A DNA stretch of 64,000 nucleotides from Carallia brachiata (taxonomy: Eukaryota > Streptophyta > Magnoliopsida > Malpighiales > Rhizophoraceae): contig JADCRB010000016.1 in assembly GCA_021464245.1 (NCBI GenBank), positions 2,663,138 to 2,727,137 on the forward strand. The letters run 5' to 3'. Shown here piece by piece: positions 19,466 through 29,310 of the stretch. The notes beneath the pieces are model-generated. The model made no database searches and had not been told where the DNA came from. It saw only the letters and a program-made list of their open reading frames with translations. Every line of letters begins with the position of its first letter. The stretch's first letter is position 1. Position numbers and translations under genes: made by a program.

Positions 19466-20247
19466 GTAAAAGAAAAAAAAAAAATGGTTGACCACTGTGG
19501 TCGGTAATTGCCGACTACAGTGATCAAAAGCCACCAACTGCATAGTTGGTGGCTTTAATTTTCTTCCTTTCACACAATGTTTTCACATTGAAAGGAGCCT
19601 TATAAATAGGCCCTCGCCCCTCAGTTCAAAATATATTCAGCAAATCTGTAAACAGAAAAATACAGAGAATTTGAGAGAAAAAGAAAATTTCTCCTTTTTC
19701 TACGTGTTTTTACTCTGCAGTATACTCTCCTAACTCTTTTTTAGGAGATATTATTGGGGTAAGCCCCAAAAGATTTGCTATTTCCATTTCTAAGGTTATT
19801 TTTAGGTTTGTATTCTTTAATCGCTCTACATCTGAATTTATGAGAATATAGATCTAAAAATATCAAATTATTACAAATCCGGCTGGGATCAAGTCTCATA
19901 CGGTCCTCAGCAAAATCCAGACAGCTCATCCGAGAATAAGTCCTATCGACTCTCGGTGAAATTAAGTCAAATCGGCTCAGATCAGGTTTCTGCGGTTCTT
20001 AACCGTAGTCTAAACATCCAAACCAGATCCAGTTTCAGTCTACCCAGTTCAAGATAAAGCTGTCAAAATTATTTCTGTCAAGATCAAGTTCGTGTAGCCC
20101 TTGACGGAATAAAAAAAGAAACACTAATCGGATGAATCACGAAGAACGACCCCACGTAAATTTTCTTGTATTTTAAATTTTTATTTGTAATTTATTTTTA
20201 TATTTTTGAGTCTAACTGTTACAGGTTCGAAATTTACGCCTGTTACA
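19466..20247 (+). repeat. Solo LTR of a D/B2-type Tat element
   Basis: 782 bp, TGTAAAAG...GCCTGTTACA, inserted in host arm 2 where arm 1 reads straight through (2180-2186). The flanks CACCC (19461-19465) and CAGCC (20248-20252) fit a 5-bp target duplication with one change. U3 has a GCCACCAAC...GTTGGTGGC inverted repeat near 19531-19555 and the TATA CTTATAAATAGGCC near 19600. No internal sequence remains, as after LTR-LTR recombination. Confidence 0.9.
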
Positions 20248-20960
20248 CAGCCATTACTTCATCAGGCGTATATTTGTCGGACAACTGGCTCATCTTATTC
20301 GCGCAATCTCTCATTGCTTCATTTGGCATATAAATTCTTTTTCCAAAACTTTCCTTAATTAAAGAATAATTGTGAAAAATAGAAAGTTTCTTGGTTAAAA
20401 ATAAAACATAGTCATTGGACTTACAAAAACAAATTGGGAAATGATCAATTGAACTTAAAACATAAGTACAAGAGTGTTTTTTTTTTTTCTTTCCCAGTAT
20501 CCGGTAGGCCTCATTAATAGTTTCACAATTGATTGATTTTATTTTAAATACTTTCCGTTTCTATATCAAATTTTTATTAAGCACTAAATACTAAATTAAA
20601 TAAGCAAATTGAATTTTGTTACAAATCAGAAATTGAATTTTAATTTTCACTCTGTCCTCAATTTAAAAGACGATGGATGGTCATTAATTATTAATTAAAT
20701 AATGAGTTAAAAAAAAGGAACTCAAATATGATATTTTATATATGATAACCAACAGTCAATTATTGATTTATCGTGGATTGTGACCTAATAATAGTTTCAA
20801 TGTATTACGTGCGGAAGCAAGTAATGGCCACAAGATTCTGCATCTTTCTAGCGAACTAGAAAATCACACGATTGATTTCAAAGACTTTTTAATATAGACG
20901 CCTCAATTATGGGACGAGTATTCTCCGTTGGGCCTTTGCGTGACCATTGTTAGTGTTTAC

Positions 20961-21158
20961 TTTTTTTTTTTTTTTTTGTCTGAAAGCCCTGATTTTTTAA
21001 AATTTATTAGACTCTGACTAATTAATTTGAGTCAGGTGGACCCATTAAAGGGAACAAAACTCTCTCAGAACTTATTTTCTTCATACACAAGACTCGAATT
21101 CGAGATCTTATTTAAGGGGAATTAAGTTTCTCGCCACTTAAACCAACAGGTGTTAGTA
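20961..21158 (-). mobile_element. SINE-like insertion, arm 2 only
   Basis: A T-run at its left end (a poly-A tail on the minus strand) and a target duplication TTAGTGTTTAC (20950-20960 and 21159-21169) mark this insert. On the minus strand it begins with a TGGTTTAAGTGG-like A box and has a CGAATTCGAGTC-like B box. Arm 1 has the empty site near 2886-2900, so the insertion followed the duplication. Confidence 0.8.
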
Positions 21159-22106
21159 TTAGTGTTTACTTTTCTTTACCGCTAAAAGTCTTTGGTAGCT
21201 GGCACATTGACTTTGAACAAGTAAATAATTAATATGCAAATAAATCCTAAATTATTTTTGTTCTCATAAACATCATTTTTGGAAAGTAATAATTTGGTTC
21301 TTTAAAATTATTTTTATAAAAAGTTACACTATAAGAACCAATGAATTCCTTTAACTTACAACTTCGCAGGTAAAAAAATTGACAATATAACCTGCTAACA
21401 TGACATTTATTGTGAAATTTGAAATTAAAATTAAATGAAAAAAAATTTTGGAAAAAAAATTCTCTTCTTCTTCTTCACCCATTACCTCATCAGGCATATA
21501 TTTATAGGACAATTGGGCTCATCTTATTCACTCAATCTCTCATTCACTCAATCTCTCATTACTTCAGTTGGCACATAAATTATTTTTCCAAAGTTTTCCT
21601 TAATTAAAGAATATTTGTCAAAAATAGAAAGTTTCTTGGTAAAAAATAATACAAATCCGTCGGACTTGCAAAAACAAATTGCGAAATGATTAATTGAAAC
21701 TTAAAATATATAAGTACAAGAGAGTAACATAACATAATAAATTAACACTTTCACAATTGATTGATTTTATTATTAAATACATTCCGTTTCTATATCAAAT
21801 TTTAATTAAGCACTAAATACTAAATTAAATAAGCAAATTGAATTTTGTTACAAATCAGACATTGAATTTTAATTTTCACTCTTTCCTCAATTTAAAAAAG
21901 GATGGATGGTCATTAATTATTAGTTAAAGGAGGAGTTACAAATAAAGAGACTCAAATATGATATTCTATATATATGATAATCACCAATTAATTATTGATT
22001 TATCGTGGATTGTGACCTAATAGTAGTTTCAATGTATTACGTATGGGAGCAAGTAATGGCCACAAGATCTGCATCTTTCTAATGAACTAGAAAATCACAT
22101 GATTGA

Positions 22107-22248
22107 GGTTGAGCATTTGCACTACTAGTTGAGTGGTTGAGGGGAGTACCTCTCAACCAACAGGTGGAGGGTTCAAACCTCACATAACTTCACTTCCCTC
22201 TCCCCAAATGCTCAATAGAGCTCATTGAAATCCAAACAAAAAAAAAGA
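22107..22248 (+). mobile_element. tRNA-derived SINE (copy in arm 2)
   Basis: Duplicate of 3814-3950, with the same flanks (AGAAAATCACATGATTGA at 22089-22106 and 22249-22266, now exact). A box TAGTTGAGTGG is intact; the B box reads GGTTCAAACCTC. The two copies differ at many positions, consistent with a fairly old segmental duplication. Confidence 0.85.
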
Positions 22249-23398
22249 AGAAAATCACATGATTGATTTCAAAGACCTTTCTATGTAGATGCCTCAATTA
22301 TGGGACGAGGATTCTCCGTTGGTTTGCACGACGAAGTTAATGTTTACTTTTCTTTATTGTTTAAAGTCTTTGGTAGTGGACACATTCACGTTTAGAGGGT
22401 TTTGTTAACCTTTTATGGGAGTTCATTTACATTTTCATTTTACAAATGTATGAAGATATGTATTTGATTAAATTTTTTTTAGTGCTGCTATTGATTACAC
22501 TTGTTGTTAAAAGTAGTCAATTGAAAAATAACTAAAAACTGCATTTTTCTACTTTTGGGGTGTGTGTCACTTTTTAATGTTAACAATAATTTATACAAAT
22601 TAAATTACTCTTAAAAATATTTATACAACTTTATTTTTTTATTTACTTACCCTATGAATTATATTTGTTAGTTGATACCTTTTTCATGAATATTTATATA
22701 AACATAAAAATTTCTTTTTTTAACAATTCTTAAATAATTTTTTTACTTCAAATTTTCATTAATATTGAGACTTAAAATAATATCTCCAATTTTTTTACTA
22801 TTTGGTAAATATTAATAACTTTTTTGAAAAATGTTAAAAAATTAAATGAGACAATTCTCAATAATATTTATTCCAAAAATTATAAAATATAAAAATAATT
22901 TTGTTAATATGATATATTAATATAAATTAAATATCTATAATAGTCATTTCGTTATTCATCAGTAATAACAAGTACAAAATTAACTAAATATCTCAGCAAT
23001 CAACAATAAATAGTAATCAATAATTAATAATAATAATTAATAAAAATAATCAATAATAATAATATCAAACAAGTAAAATAAATAAACCCTTAAAAAAATG
23101 GTTCATACACAAATATATCGTGAACTGTCTATGTTATCATAACTAAATTCCTAAAAGGTAATAATTTGGTTTTTGAAATTATTTTTACCGCAAATTAAAT
23201 TACAATATTAATGAATCCAGCTAACTTACACCTACACACGTGAAAAACTTGACAACATAACAAGCTAACATGACATTTATTGTGAAATTTTAAATTAAAA
23301 TTAAAGGAAAAAAATCAATTTTGTTTAAAATTCTCTTCTTCCTCTTCACCTATTACTTCATTAGGCAAACATTTATCCAACGATTGACTCATCTTATT

Positions 23399-24219
23399 TG
23401 TAAAGCGTAAATTTCGAGTCTAAAATAATTAAACTCGAAAATACAAAAATAAATTATAATTTAAAAGTTTAAAAATAAAAGAAAATTTACGTGGTTCGAT
23501 CTTCGTATATCTTCCGATTAGTGTTCCTTTTTTGACTCCGTCAAGGGCTGCACGAGCTTGATCTTCACAGAAATAAATTCCACAACTTTTTCTTGAACTG
23601 GGTAGACTGAAACTGGATCTGATTTGGACGTTTAGACTATGGTTAAGGACCGCAGAGACCAGATCTGAACTGATTTGGCTTAATTTCACCGAGGGTCGAA
23701 GGGACTTGTTCTCGGATGAGTTGCCTGGATTTTGCTGAGGGCCGTATGAGGCTTAATCCCAGCCGATTTGTAGTAATTTGATATTTTCAGATTTATATTC
23801 TCATAAATTCAGATCTATGGCGATCAGAGAATATAAATCTAAAAATAACTTTGGAAATGGAAACAGCAAATTTTTTGGGCCTTACCCCTGAAATATCTCT
23901 CAAAAAGGAGTTAGGAGAGTATACTGCAGAGTAAAAGCACGTAAGAACAGGATAAATTTTCTTGAGAGATTTTCAAAATTTTCTTTTTCTCTCAAATTCT
24001 CTGGATTTTTCTGTTTACAGATTTTCTGAATATGTTTTGAACTGGGGGGCAGGGGCCTATTTATAGGGTTCCTTTCCCATGTGAACATCACATGGGAAAG
24101 GAATCTTTTTTTTTTTTTTTGAAAATGTTTTTTTCAAAGTCGGCGTTGCCAATTTTGAAATTGGCAACGCCGACAGACTTGACTTCTTTTTTTTTTTTTT
24201 TTGGAAAAGGATGTTTACA
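23399..24219 (-). repeat. 3' LTR of B2
   Basis: 821 bp. U3 holds two long inverted repeats: 24069-24103 (16-bp perfect arms, 3-nt loop) and 24139-24174 (17-bp perfect arms, 2-nt loop). The TATA box is CCTATAAATAGG on the minus strand (about 24055-24067), next to the first hairpin. The R/U5 end is shared with B1; the U3 differs from B1 and resembles D and the solo LTR. A TTAATCC motif lies at 23753-23759. Confidence 0.9.
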
Positions 24220-24610
24220 AATGCCCCCACTTCAAGGGTCGGTAAGGAAGAATTTTACAGCAATGATCCGAACCGAGTCTTGAAGTCCAGTTTGAAACTT
24301 GAGATATCTTAATGAACGTTGAATGTTGAAATCTTCTATCTCTGACCATGCCTGCTGTTGTTGGATCGCAATAGGAATCTGATACGATCTTGAGAAAGTT
24401 AGCAGCCCAGCCAATATAAAAATTGACAGTCTAGCTCTAGGTGAATTTGAGCTTCCATAGCTAGCAAAGGCTGGCAAAGATTCTTTGAAGTTCCAAAGCT
24501 CTGGTGAGGATGATCCGGTAGGCAAAGAACTTGAACCTCCCCAAGAGAAAGGCCCAGCACTTTGGAACTTCAAAACCGGCACACAGAGAGACTGACTGTA
24601 GTGATGATTC
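24220..24610 (-). other. B2 polypurine tract and 3' untranslated region
   Basis: The minus strand reads GAAGTGGGGGCATT directly against the LTR (24220-24233), the plus-strand priming site. The rest matches the 3' UTR of D (57464-57746) and of B1 (5830-6115). It contains in-frame codons that extend ORF2 in element D, but here a stop closes ORF2 first. Confidence 0.65.
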
Positions 24611-24883
24611 CTAAGTCTGCTCCGACGTAAGAAGAGTAGTTGGAACTTCCCCGTACATCGCCGCATCCAAAGGAAGATTAGGATGATTGCAGCGTCTCAT
24701 CCCTCTGTGGTAGATGTGAATTAAAGGGAGTAGTTGGAACTCCATCACACCGATGGCGTTGGAAACTGAGTTTCGAGGTCTTTTAGGGATCCCTCGAGGA
24801 AGACTACTCCTTCTTTTCTTAGCTCGTGCGCCTCCAACTTCTTGATCGAAGAACTTCCTGAGACAAGTGCAGAAACTAGCCAT
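24611..24883 (-). CDS. ORF2 accessory protein (element B2), 90 codons
   Basis: ATG at 24883; it reads MASFCTCLRKFFDQEVGG then ARAKKRRSSLPRGIPKRPR, followed by SNAIGVMEFQ and a more variable tail, to a stop at 24611. The D copy is the same protein but continues to 126 residues because the stop here (TAG) is CGG there. I do not recognise the family. No signal peptide or membrane segment is evident; the KKRR...PKRPR stretch is a plausible nuclear localisation signal. It lies 284 nt downstream of the homeobox gene on the same strand. Confidence 0.7.
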   Translation of the reverse strand: MASFCTCLRKFFDQEVGGARAKKRRSSLPRGIPKRPRNSVSNAIGVMEFQLLPLIHIYHRGMRRCNHPNLPLDAAMYGEVPTTLLTSEQT

Positions 24884-25166
24884 TTTCTTTTGAGAAAGAA
24901 GAGCTGAGGGGTGAGTATTACAACTCGGGAATGCAAGATATATATATACATACGATAACGGTTTTTTTTTTTGAAAAGTCAAAAAGAAAGTACGCAGAAT
25001 CGAGTAGGGACATCCACATCCCTTTCCTGCATAAGAGACAAAAAGAGGCAGCGGCTGACGCGTGTCACGTAAGTCGTTACCATGTGTTGCAGAAGTCGTT
25101 GTCGTGTGCTGCAGAAGTCGTTACCGTGTGCTGCCAAAGTCGTTGCACCTTATCTTGTCGGCCGTC
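24884..25166 (-). other. Spacer between homeobox gene and ORF2 (B2)
   Basis: No gene. It has GTCGTTNCCGTGTGCTGCAGAA-type short repeats near 25070-25145 and a TATGTATATATATATC stretch near 24940-24956, both also present in C (16215-16450). The TATATATA stretch precedes ORF2 in A2, E and D as well (GTGTATATA), so it could be an ORF2 promoter; this is inference. Confidence 0.4.
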
Positions 25167-25778
25167 CTAGCGGGGCCTGAGGTGCAACTCCAAGTCAAGC
25201 TCGACCTCCTCTGGTGGGCCGATGATGTTGACGTCACTTTCCGGCTGGTTGATGTTGTCGGAATATTCTGGAAAGAGAGGCAAAGTTTCGTCGAAATAAC
25301 TCCTTTCTGCTACAAAAATTCCTCCTAGACTTAAGTACCTAGGAGGGATGAACCCTTGGCTGACTCCGTAAGACCACCAGGACCAACATGCATGCTCCCA
25401 TGGGCTACGGCTTTGATGAACATACCGTGGAGAGACCATTGCAGTGGAAGAACTCAGACCTGCTTCATTTGAGGGCGAAGCTGTACCGGTGGGATCTACT
25501 ATCGGAACGACAAACTGTTCTTTGGAAAAAGCAGTTCTCAGTGCTGGTTTCTTCCTACTTCTCCGATTCTGGAACCAATAAAACACATTTTTTCCTTCGA
25601 TTGCCCCGAGCGGGCGCAATCGTGAGACAAGTTAGTAAATTTGAGATGCATTAGGAATAATACCTCCATTGTTGTGGAAGACTTCTTCCAAAATTTGCAG
25701 TTGTGCCATGGTTGGTTGCCATCTTGTGCGGGGTGACTTTTCTTCTCCCTTGTCTTGAGGTTCTGCAACTGGTTCCAT
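25167..25778 (-). pseudogene. WUSCHEL-type (WOX) homeobox gene carried by element B2 (one in-frame stop)
   Basis: ATG at 25778, stop at 25167-25169: 203 codons in a single frame, broken only by one TAA at 25632-25634 where element C has CAA. It encodes MEPVAEPQDKGEEKSPRTRW at the start, a homeodomain at about residues 17-77 with helix 3 GKNVFYWFQNRRSRKK, a Ser/Thr-rich middle, the WUS box ETLPLFPEY and a C-terminal LDLELHLRPR (EAR-type LxLxL). The extended loop after helix 1 (FHNNGGIIPNASQI) is typical of WOX rather than other homeodomains. No intron is visible. A TATAAAAG box 89 nt upstream suggests its own transcript. Confidence 0.93.
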
Positions 25779-25862
25779 CTTTCTTGTGGCAGAGGAGCAA
25801 AGGTCTTGGTATGTGGTGAAGATCGATTGAGACTGATGCTGAGTTTCAGACTCAAACCCTCC

Positions 25863-25905
25863 GTCGCTTTTATATTTTTGGGCCGTTCACAGTTTATACT
25901 CATGC
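25863..25905 (-). promoter_or_regulatory. Core promoter region of the B2 homeobox gene
   Basis: On the minus strand GAGTATAAACTGTGAACG (about 25885-25902) is followed by ATATAAAAGCG (TATAAAAG at 25867-25874), 89 nt upstream of the ATG. The same pair is found in E (TATAAAAG 41714-41721), D (52241-52248) and C (15492-15499), always 88-94 nt before the ATG although the surrounding spacer varies. Promoter function is inferred from this conservation. Confidence 0.6.
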
Positions 25906-26223
25906 GGACCAGGAGTAGGATTGGATTTTGAACTTGGGTTCTGGACTGTGTCTGGAACTTGGAATTTTTAGGTTTTGGGTTTTGGATTGGATTTGGGTTG
26001 AGTGTTTGGGTTTTGGACTTGGACTTTTGGATTTGGGTTAAGTGTTTGGGTTTTGGACTTGGACTTTTGGATTTGGGTTCTGGACTGTGTCTGGAACTTG
26101 GAATTTTTGGATTTGGGTTGAGTGTTTGGGCTTCTAGACTTGGACTTTTTGATTTGGATTTTCGCTTGGACTTTCAGATCGGGACTTCCAATTTTTTTTT
26201 TTTGATTTTTTTTTAAAACATAT
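25906..26223 (-). repeat. CCAAA-rich spacer between pol and the homeobox promoter (B2)
   Basis: The sense strand is built from CCAAAACCCAAACACTCAAC and CCAAGTCCAAAAGTCC units with an imperfect period near 47 bp; a long A/T run at 26188-26220 separates it from the pol stop. Overlapping frames on both strands are low-complexity artefacts. The counterparts are 14740-15000 (C), 41380-41660 (E) and 51930-52200 (D). Confidence 0.8.
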
Positions 26224-27500
26224 TTACACATAATACTGTTTCAGAAATTTACCATTGATCGGGCCAATTTGGACGCCTTCTTGGTCTGGCAGCATGTAAG
26301 CGTTGTGAGTGTAGGCCTCTTGCACTTAGTATGGCCCGTCCCATTTGAAAGTAAGCTTGTCACCAGGCCGATGCTTCATGTTGATGGGCCGTCGCACTAC
26401 AAGAACAAGGTCTCCAACTTGAAAAGATCGAGGGCGGACCCTGAGGTTGAATGTGTTGGTGAGCCGAGCTTGGTAGAACTCAGTTGCTGTTGTGCTCGAG
26501 CCTCCTTTCATCAAGGGCTTCTAACTCATCCAGACGTAGGCGAGCATTATCCTCCTGTGTGAGTCCTTCTAGAACCGCCATGCACAGAGATGGAATCTGT
26601 GTTTCCAACGACAGTATTGCTTTGACACCGTAGACAAGTGAGTATGGCGTCGCCTGTGTTGGAGTCCGGTAAGTTGTACGATACCCATAATGCCTCGGAA
26701 TTCTGTCATGCCAATCTCTTTTGGATTTAGAGACTACCTTCCGCAACAGGTTGCATAAGGTCTTGTTGAATGCTTCAGCCAAGCCATTTGTCGGGGCATT
26801 GTACATGGATGACTTGTACTGCTTGAACTTGAACTTCTCGCAGAGCTTGTCGATTAAGCTGTTGTAGAACTGCTTACCATTATCAGTGATGATGAATCGA
26901 GGGACTCCATAGCGATAGATCAGCTGAGTCCGGATGAAATGGCAACATGCTCCTTCTTTACCTCTCTAAGTGGAATGGCTTCAGCCCATTTTGAGAAGTA
27001 GTCGGTTGCTGCGAGGATGTACAGGTGACCCAGGGATGACTTTGGCAAGGGCCCCACTAAGTCGAGACCCCAAGCTTCAAAGGGCCAGGATGAGACAGTT
27101 GGATGCAGTGGCTCCGGTGGTTGATGTATGTAATTGGCATGAAATTGACAAGCTTGACAAGTTTTAGCAAACTCAATGAATCACGTACCATGGTTGGCCA
27201 GTAGTATCCCATCCTTCTGAGTTGAAGTGCAACTTAGGCCCGATTGATGTCCGCCACAAACACCAGAATGTGCTTCAGCGAGAGCCTGTTTTGCCTCTTC
27301 ATTCCTAGGCAGCGAAGAAGAAACTCCATCAAAAGACCTTCGATACAGAGCATCCTTGAGATATATGAAGCGGGGAGCTCGTCGTTGAATTTCTGTCTTA
27401 TGACGACGATCTTCGGGCAGCTTCCCGTGCTGTAGTAGTCAATGATTGGTTGGCGCCAATCTCCTCTCTCCGAGACGTACAGATACAGCGTTGGCTGCTG
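26224..27500 (-). pseudogene. Integrase (B2 pol), frameshifted
   Basis: It contains the zinc region (near 27170-27280), the WGLDLVGPLP aspartate (about 27040-27075), the region of the second Asp (ITDNGKQFYN type, near 26870-26895) and the catalytic Glu in TNGLAEAFNKTL (about 26765-26800). The C-terminus has KWDGPYLV (GPY/F motif, near 26330) and ends GKFLKQYYV at 26224. Frame shifts occur near 26690, 26500, 27180 and elsewhere. Apart from these the enzyme is full length, unlike B1. Confidence 0.88.
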
Positions 27501-27527
27501 TAGTTTCTTCATCATCCTTCTGTGGCA

Positions 27528-28382
27528 CTATCCATTTCTGCATACGGCAACAACTGTAGCCTGGATTTCTGACTTTGCAAGAGAAGTGGCCAGGTTAGCC
27601 AACGCGTCTGCCTGAGTGTTTTCTCGTCGAGGCACATGCTCCAAGGTGATGCTTTCAAATTCATCCATTAGCTGTCGAGCACGTTGATGGTAAGGCGCAA
27701 GTCCTCTTTCTTCATCATACAATCCTGTAAGTTGGTTGATGACGAGCTGGGAATCTCCATGGACTTCTATAGTTGGAATCTTCATATCGACAGCCATTTG
27801 AAGACCAATGATCAAAGCCTGGTATTCAGCAACATTATTTGAACATAACTCACCGAGAATGATAGCATATGGTAGTATTTGTCGTTGAGGAGTGACAAAC
27901 ACTATGCCGGCACCAGCACCATCACGCCTTGCTGCACCATCAAAGAACATCGTCCATGGTGGCAGTGTCTCAATGTAAAAGACCTCTTCATCTGGAAGAT
28001 CATCTGTGAACTCCCAATCTGACGGAACAGGGTGATCTGCAAGGAAGTCTGCTAGAGCTTGTCCTTTGACTGCTTTTTGAGGCACGTAGACAATGTCGTA
28101 GCTTTGTAGGATTACTGCCCACTTGGCAAGTCGTCCTGACAAGATTGGTCTAGATAAGATATATTTGACAGGATCAGCTCTGGCAATGAGACGTACCGTG
28201 TGAGCTTGCATGTAGTGCCTCAGCTTGTCAATGGCAAAGAACAGTGCTAGACATGTCTTTTCAATGGGCGAATAACTCAGCTCCGGACCGTTTAGTGTTC
28301 TGCTCAAGTAGTACAGGGCAACTTCCTTTCCCTGCTCGTTTTCCTGTGCAAGCAAGGCTCCCAAAGATCTTTCCTGCTGCAA
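27528..28382 (-). CDS. RNase H plus archaeal-type RNase H (B2 pol), open frame
   Basis: A 284-codon open stretch. Residues 1-100 are the gypsy RNase H (SLGALLAQENEQGKE, LSYSPIEKTCLALFF, KWAVILQSYDIVYV). Residues 143-265 are the archaeal-type RNase H with the acidic set Asp148 (FFDGAA), Glu186 (VAEYQAL), Asp210 (HGDSQLV) and Asp259 (TQADALANLA). The two in tandem define the Tat lineage. The frame breaks into integrase at a 1-base loss near 27540. Confidence 0.93.
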   Translation of the reverse strand: MQQERSLGALLAQENEQGKEVALYYLSRTLNGPELSYSPIEKTCLALFFAIDKLRHYMQAHTVRLIARADPVKYILSRPILSGRLAKWAVILQSYDIVYVPQKAVKGQALADFLADHPVPSDWEFTDDLPDEEVFYIETLPPWTMFFDGAARRDGAGAGIVFVTPQRQILPYAIILGELCSNNVAEYQALIIGLQMAVDMKIPTIEVHGDSQLVINQLTGLYDEERGLAPYHQRARQLMDEFESITLEHVPRRENTQADALANLATSLAKSEIQATVVAVCRNG

Positions 28383-29310
28383 TGTAGAGAATCAACGACT
28401 TTCCTTGAATTGGAGCTCCCAGGACCGTGGATTGGAAAGGTACTTCTTTATGCTCTCAAAGGCTTTGCTGCAAGCTTCGTCCCACTCGAAGTTGACATCC
28501 TTCTTCATCAACCGATGGAAAGGTTGACATCTCCCAGCTAAATTGGAGATGAAACGGCGAATGTAGGCCAGCTTTCCTTGTAGACTTCGCTCGTGCAGGT
28601 TTTTAGGTTCAGGCATCTTTTGAATTGCCTCAACCTTTGACTGATCAACTTCGATTCCACGATGGCGCACCACGAACCCAAGAAACTTTCCTGATGTGAC
28701 ACCGAATGCGCACTTGAGAGGGTTCATTTTGAGCTGATGCCTCCGAAGTCTTTCGAACACGTCTTGAGATCCTCGAGGTGGTCTTTGCGCTTCTTAGTCT
28801 TTACAACTAAGTCATCAACATAACATTCTACAATCTTGTGCAGCATGTCATCAAAAATTTTTTGCATAGCACGTTGATAAGGGCGCCAGCTTTTCAATCC
28901 AAACGGCATAACTTTGTAGCAGTATATACCTTTTGGGGTGCGGAATGCTGTCAACTCCTCGTCTTCTGGTGCCATTCTGATTTGGTTATAGCCTGAAGAA
29001 CCATCCATGAAGGACAATGCTTCGTGACCCGTTGTTGCATCGACTGTGATCTCCGTTATGGGCAACGGAAAGTCATCTTTCGGCCTGTTAAGATCTCGAA
29101 AATCAACACATACCCTCAACTGTCCATTCTTCTTTCTTACCGGGACAATGTTGGCAATCCACGTTGGGTAGGTGACCTCTCGGATGAAGCCAGCATTGAT
29201 CAGCTTGTTAACCTCCTCCTCGATTTGTGGAATGAGTTCCGGGCGGAACCGTCGTTGTGGCTGCTTGACAGAACGAACACCCTTCTTTACTGCTAGACGA
29301 TGCACCGCAA
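28383..29310 (-). pseudogene. Reverse transcriptase (B2 pol), several small deletions
   Basis: Frames 28724-29305 and 28392-28760 give RRFRPELIPQIEEEVNKL, VDFRDLNRPKDDFPLP (two residues short of B1), SFMDGSSGYNQI, ECYVDDLVVKTKK and HQLKMNPLKCAFGVTSG. MPFGLKSWRPYQRAM replaces MPFGLKNAGATYQRAM through two small deletions whose frame effects cancel, an unusual pattern for natural decay and typical of consensus error. A frameshift near 28758 separates the halves. Confidence 0.9.

Larger units (their letters stand above)
18590..23398. repeat. Host arm 2: second copy of the segmental duplication
   Basis: It matches 1344 to about 5122 throughout, with the same order of 1-kb repeat landmarks and the shared SINE. 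It differs by a solo LTR (19466-20247) and a minus-strand SINE (20961-21158), both absent from arm 1. It ends at the left border of B2. No gene is supported; the exon-like minus-strand frame also recurs here. Confidence 0.8.

Noticed and set aside
25959..26231. Two overlapping frames on opposite strands (GFGFWIGFG-like and KSKSRSPNTQ-like)
   Set aside because: Both are the CCAAA spacer translated; low complexity and not conserved as protein.
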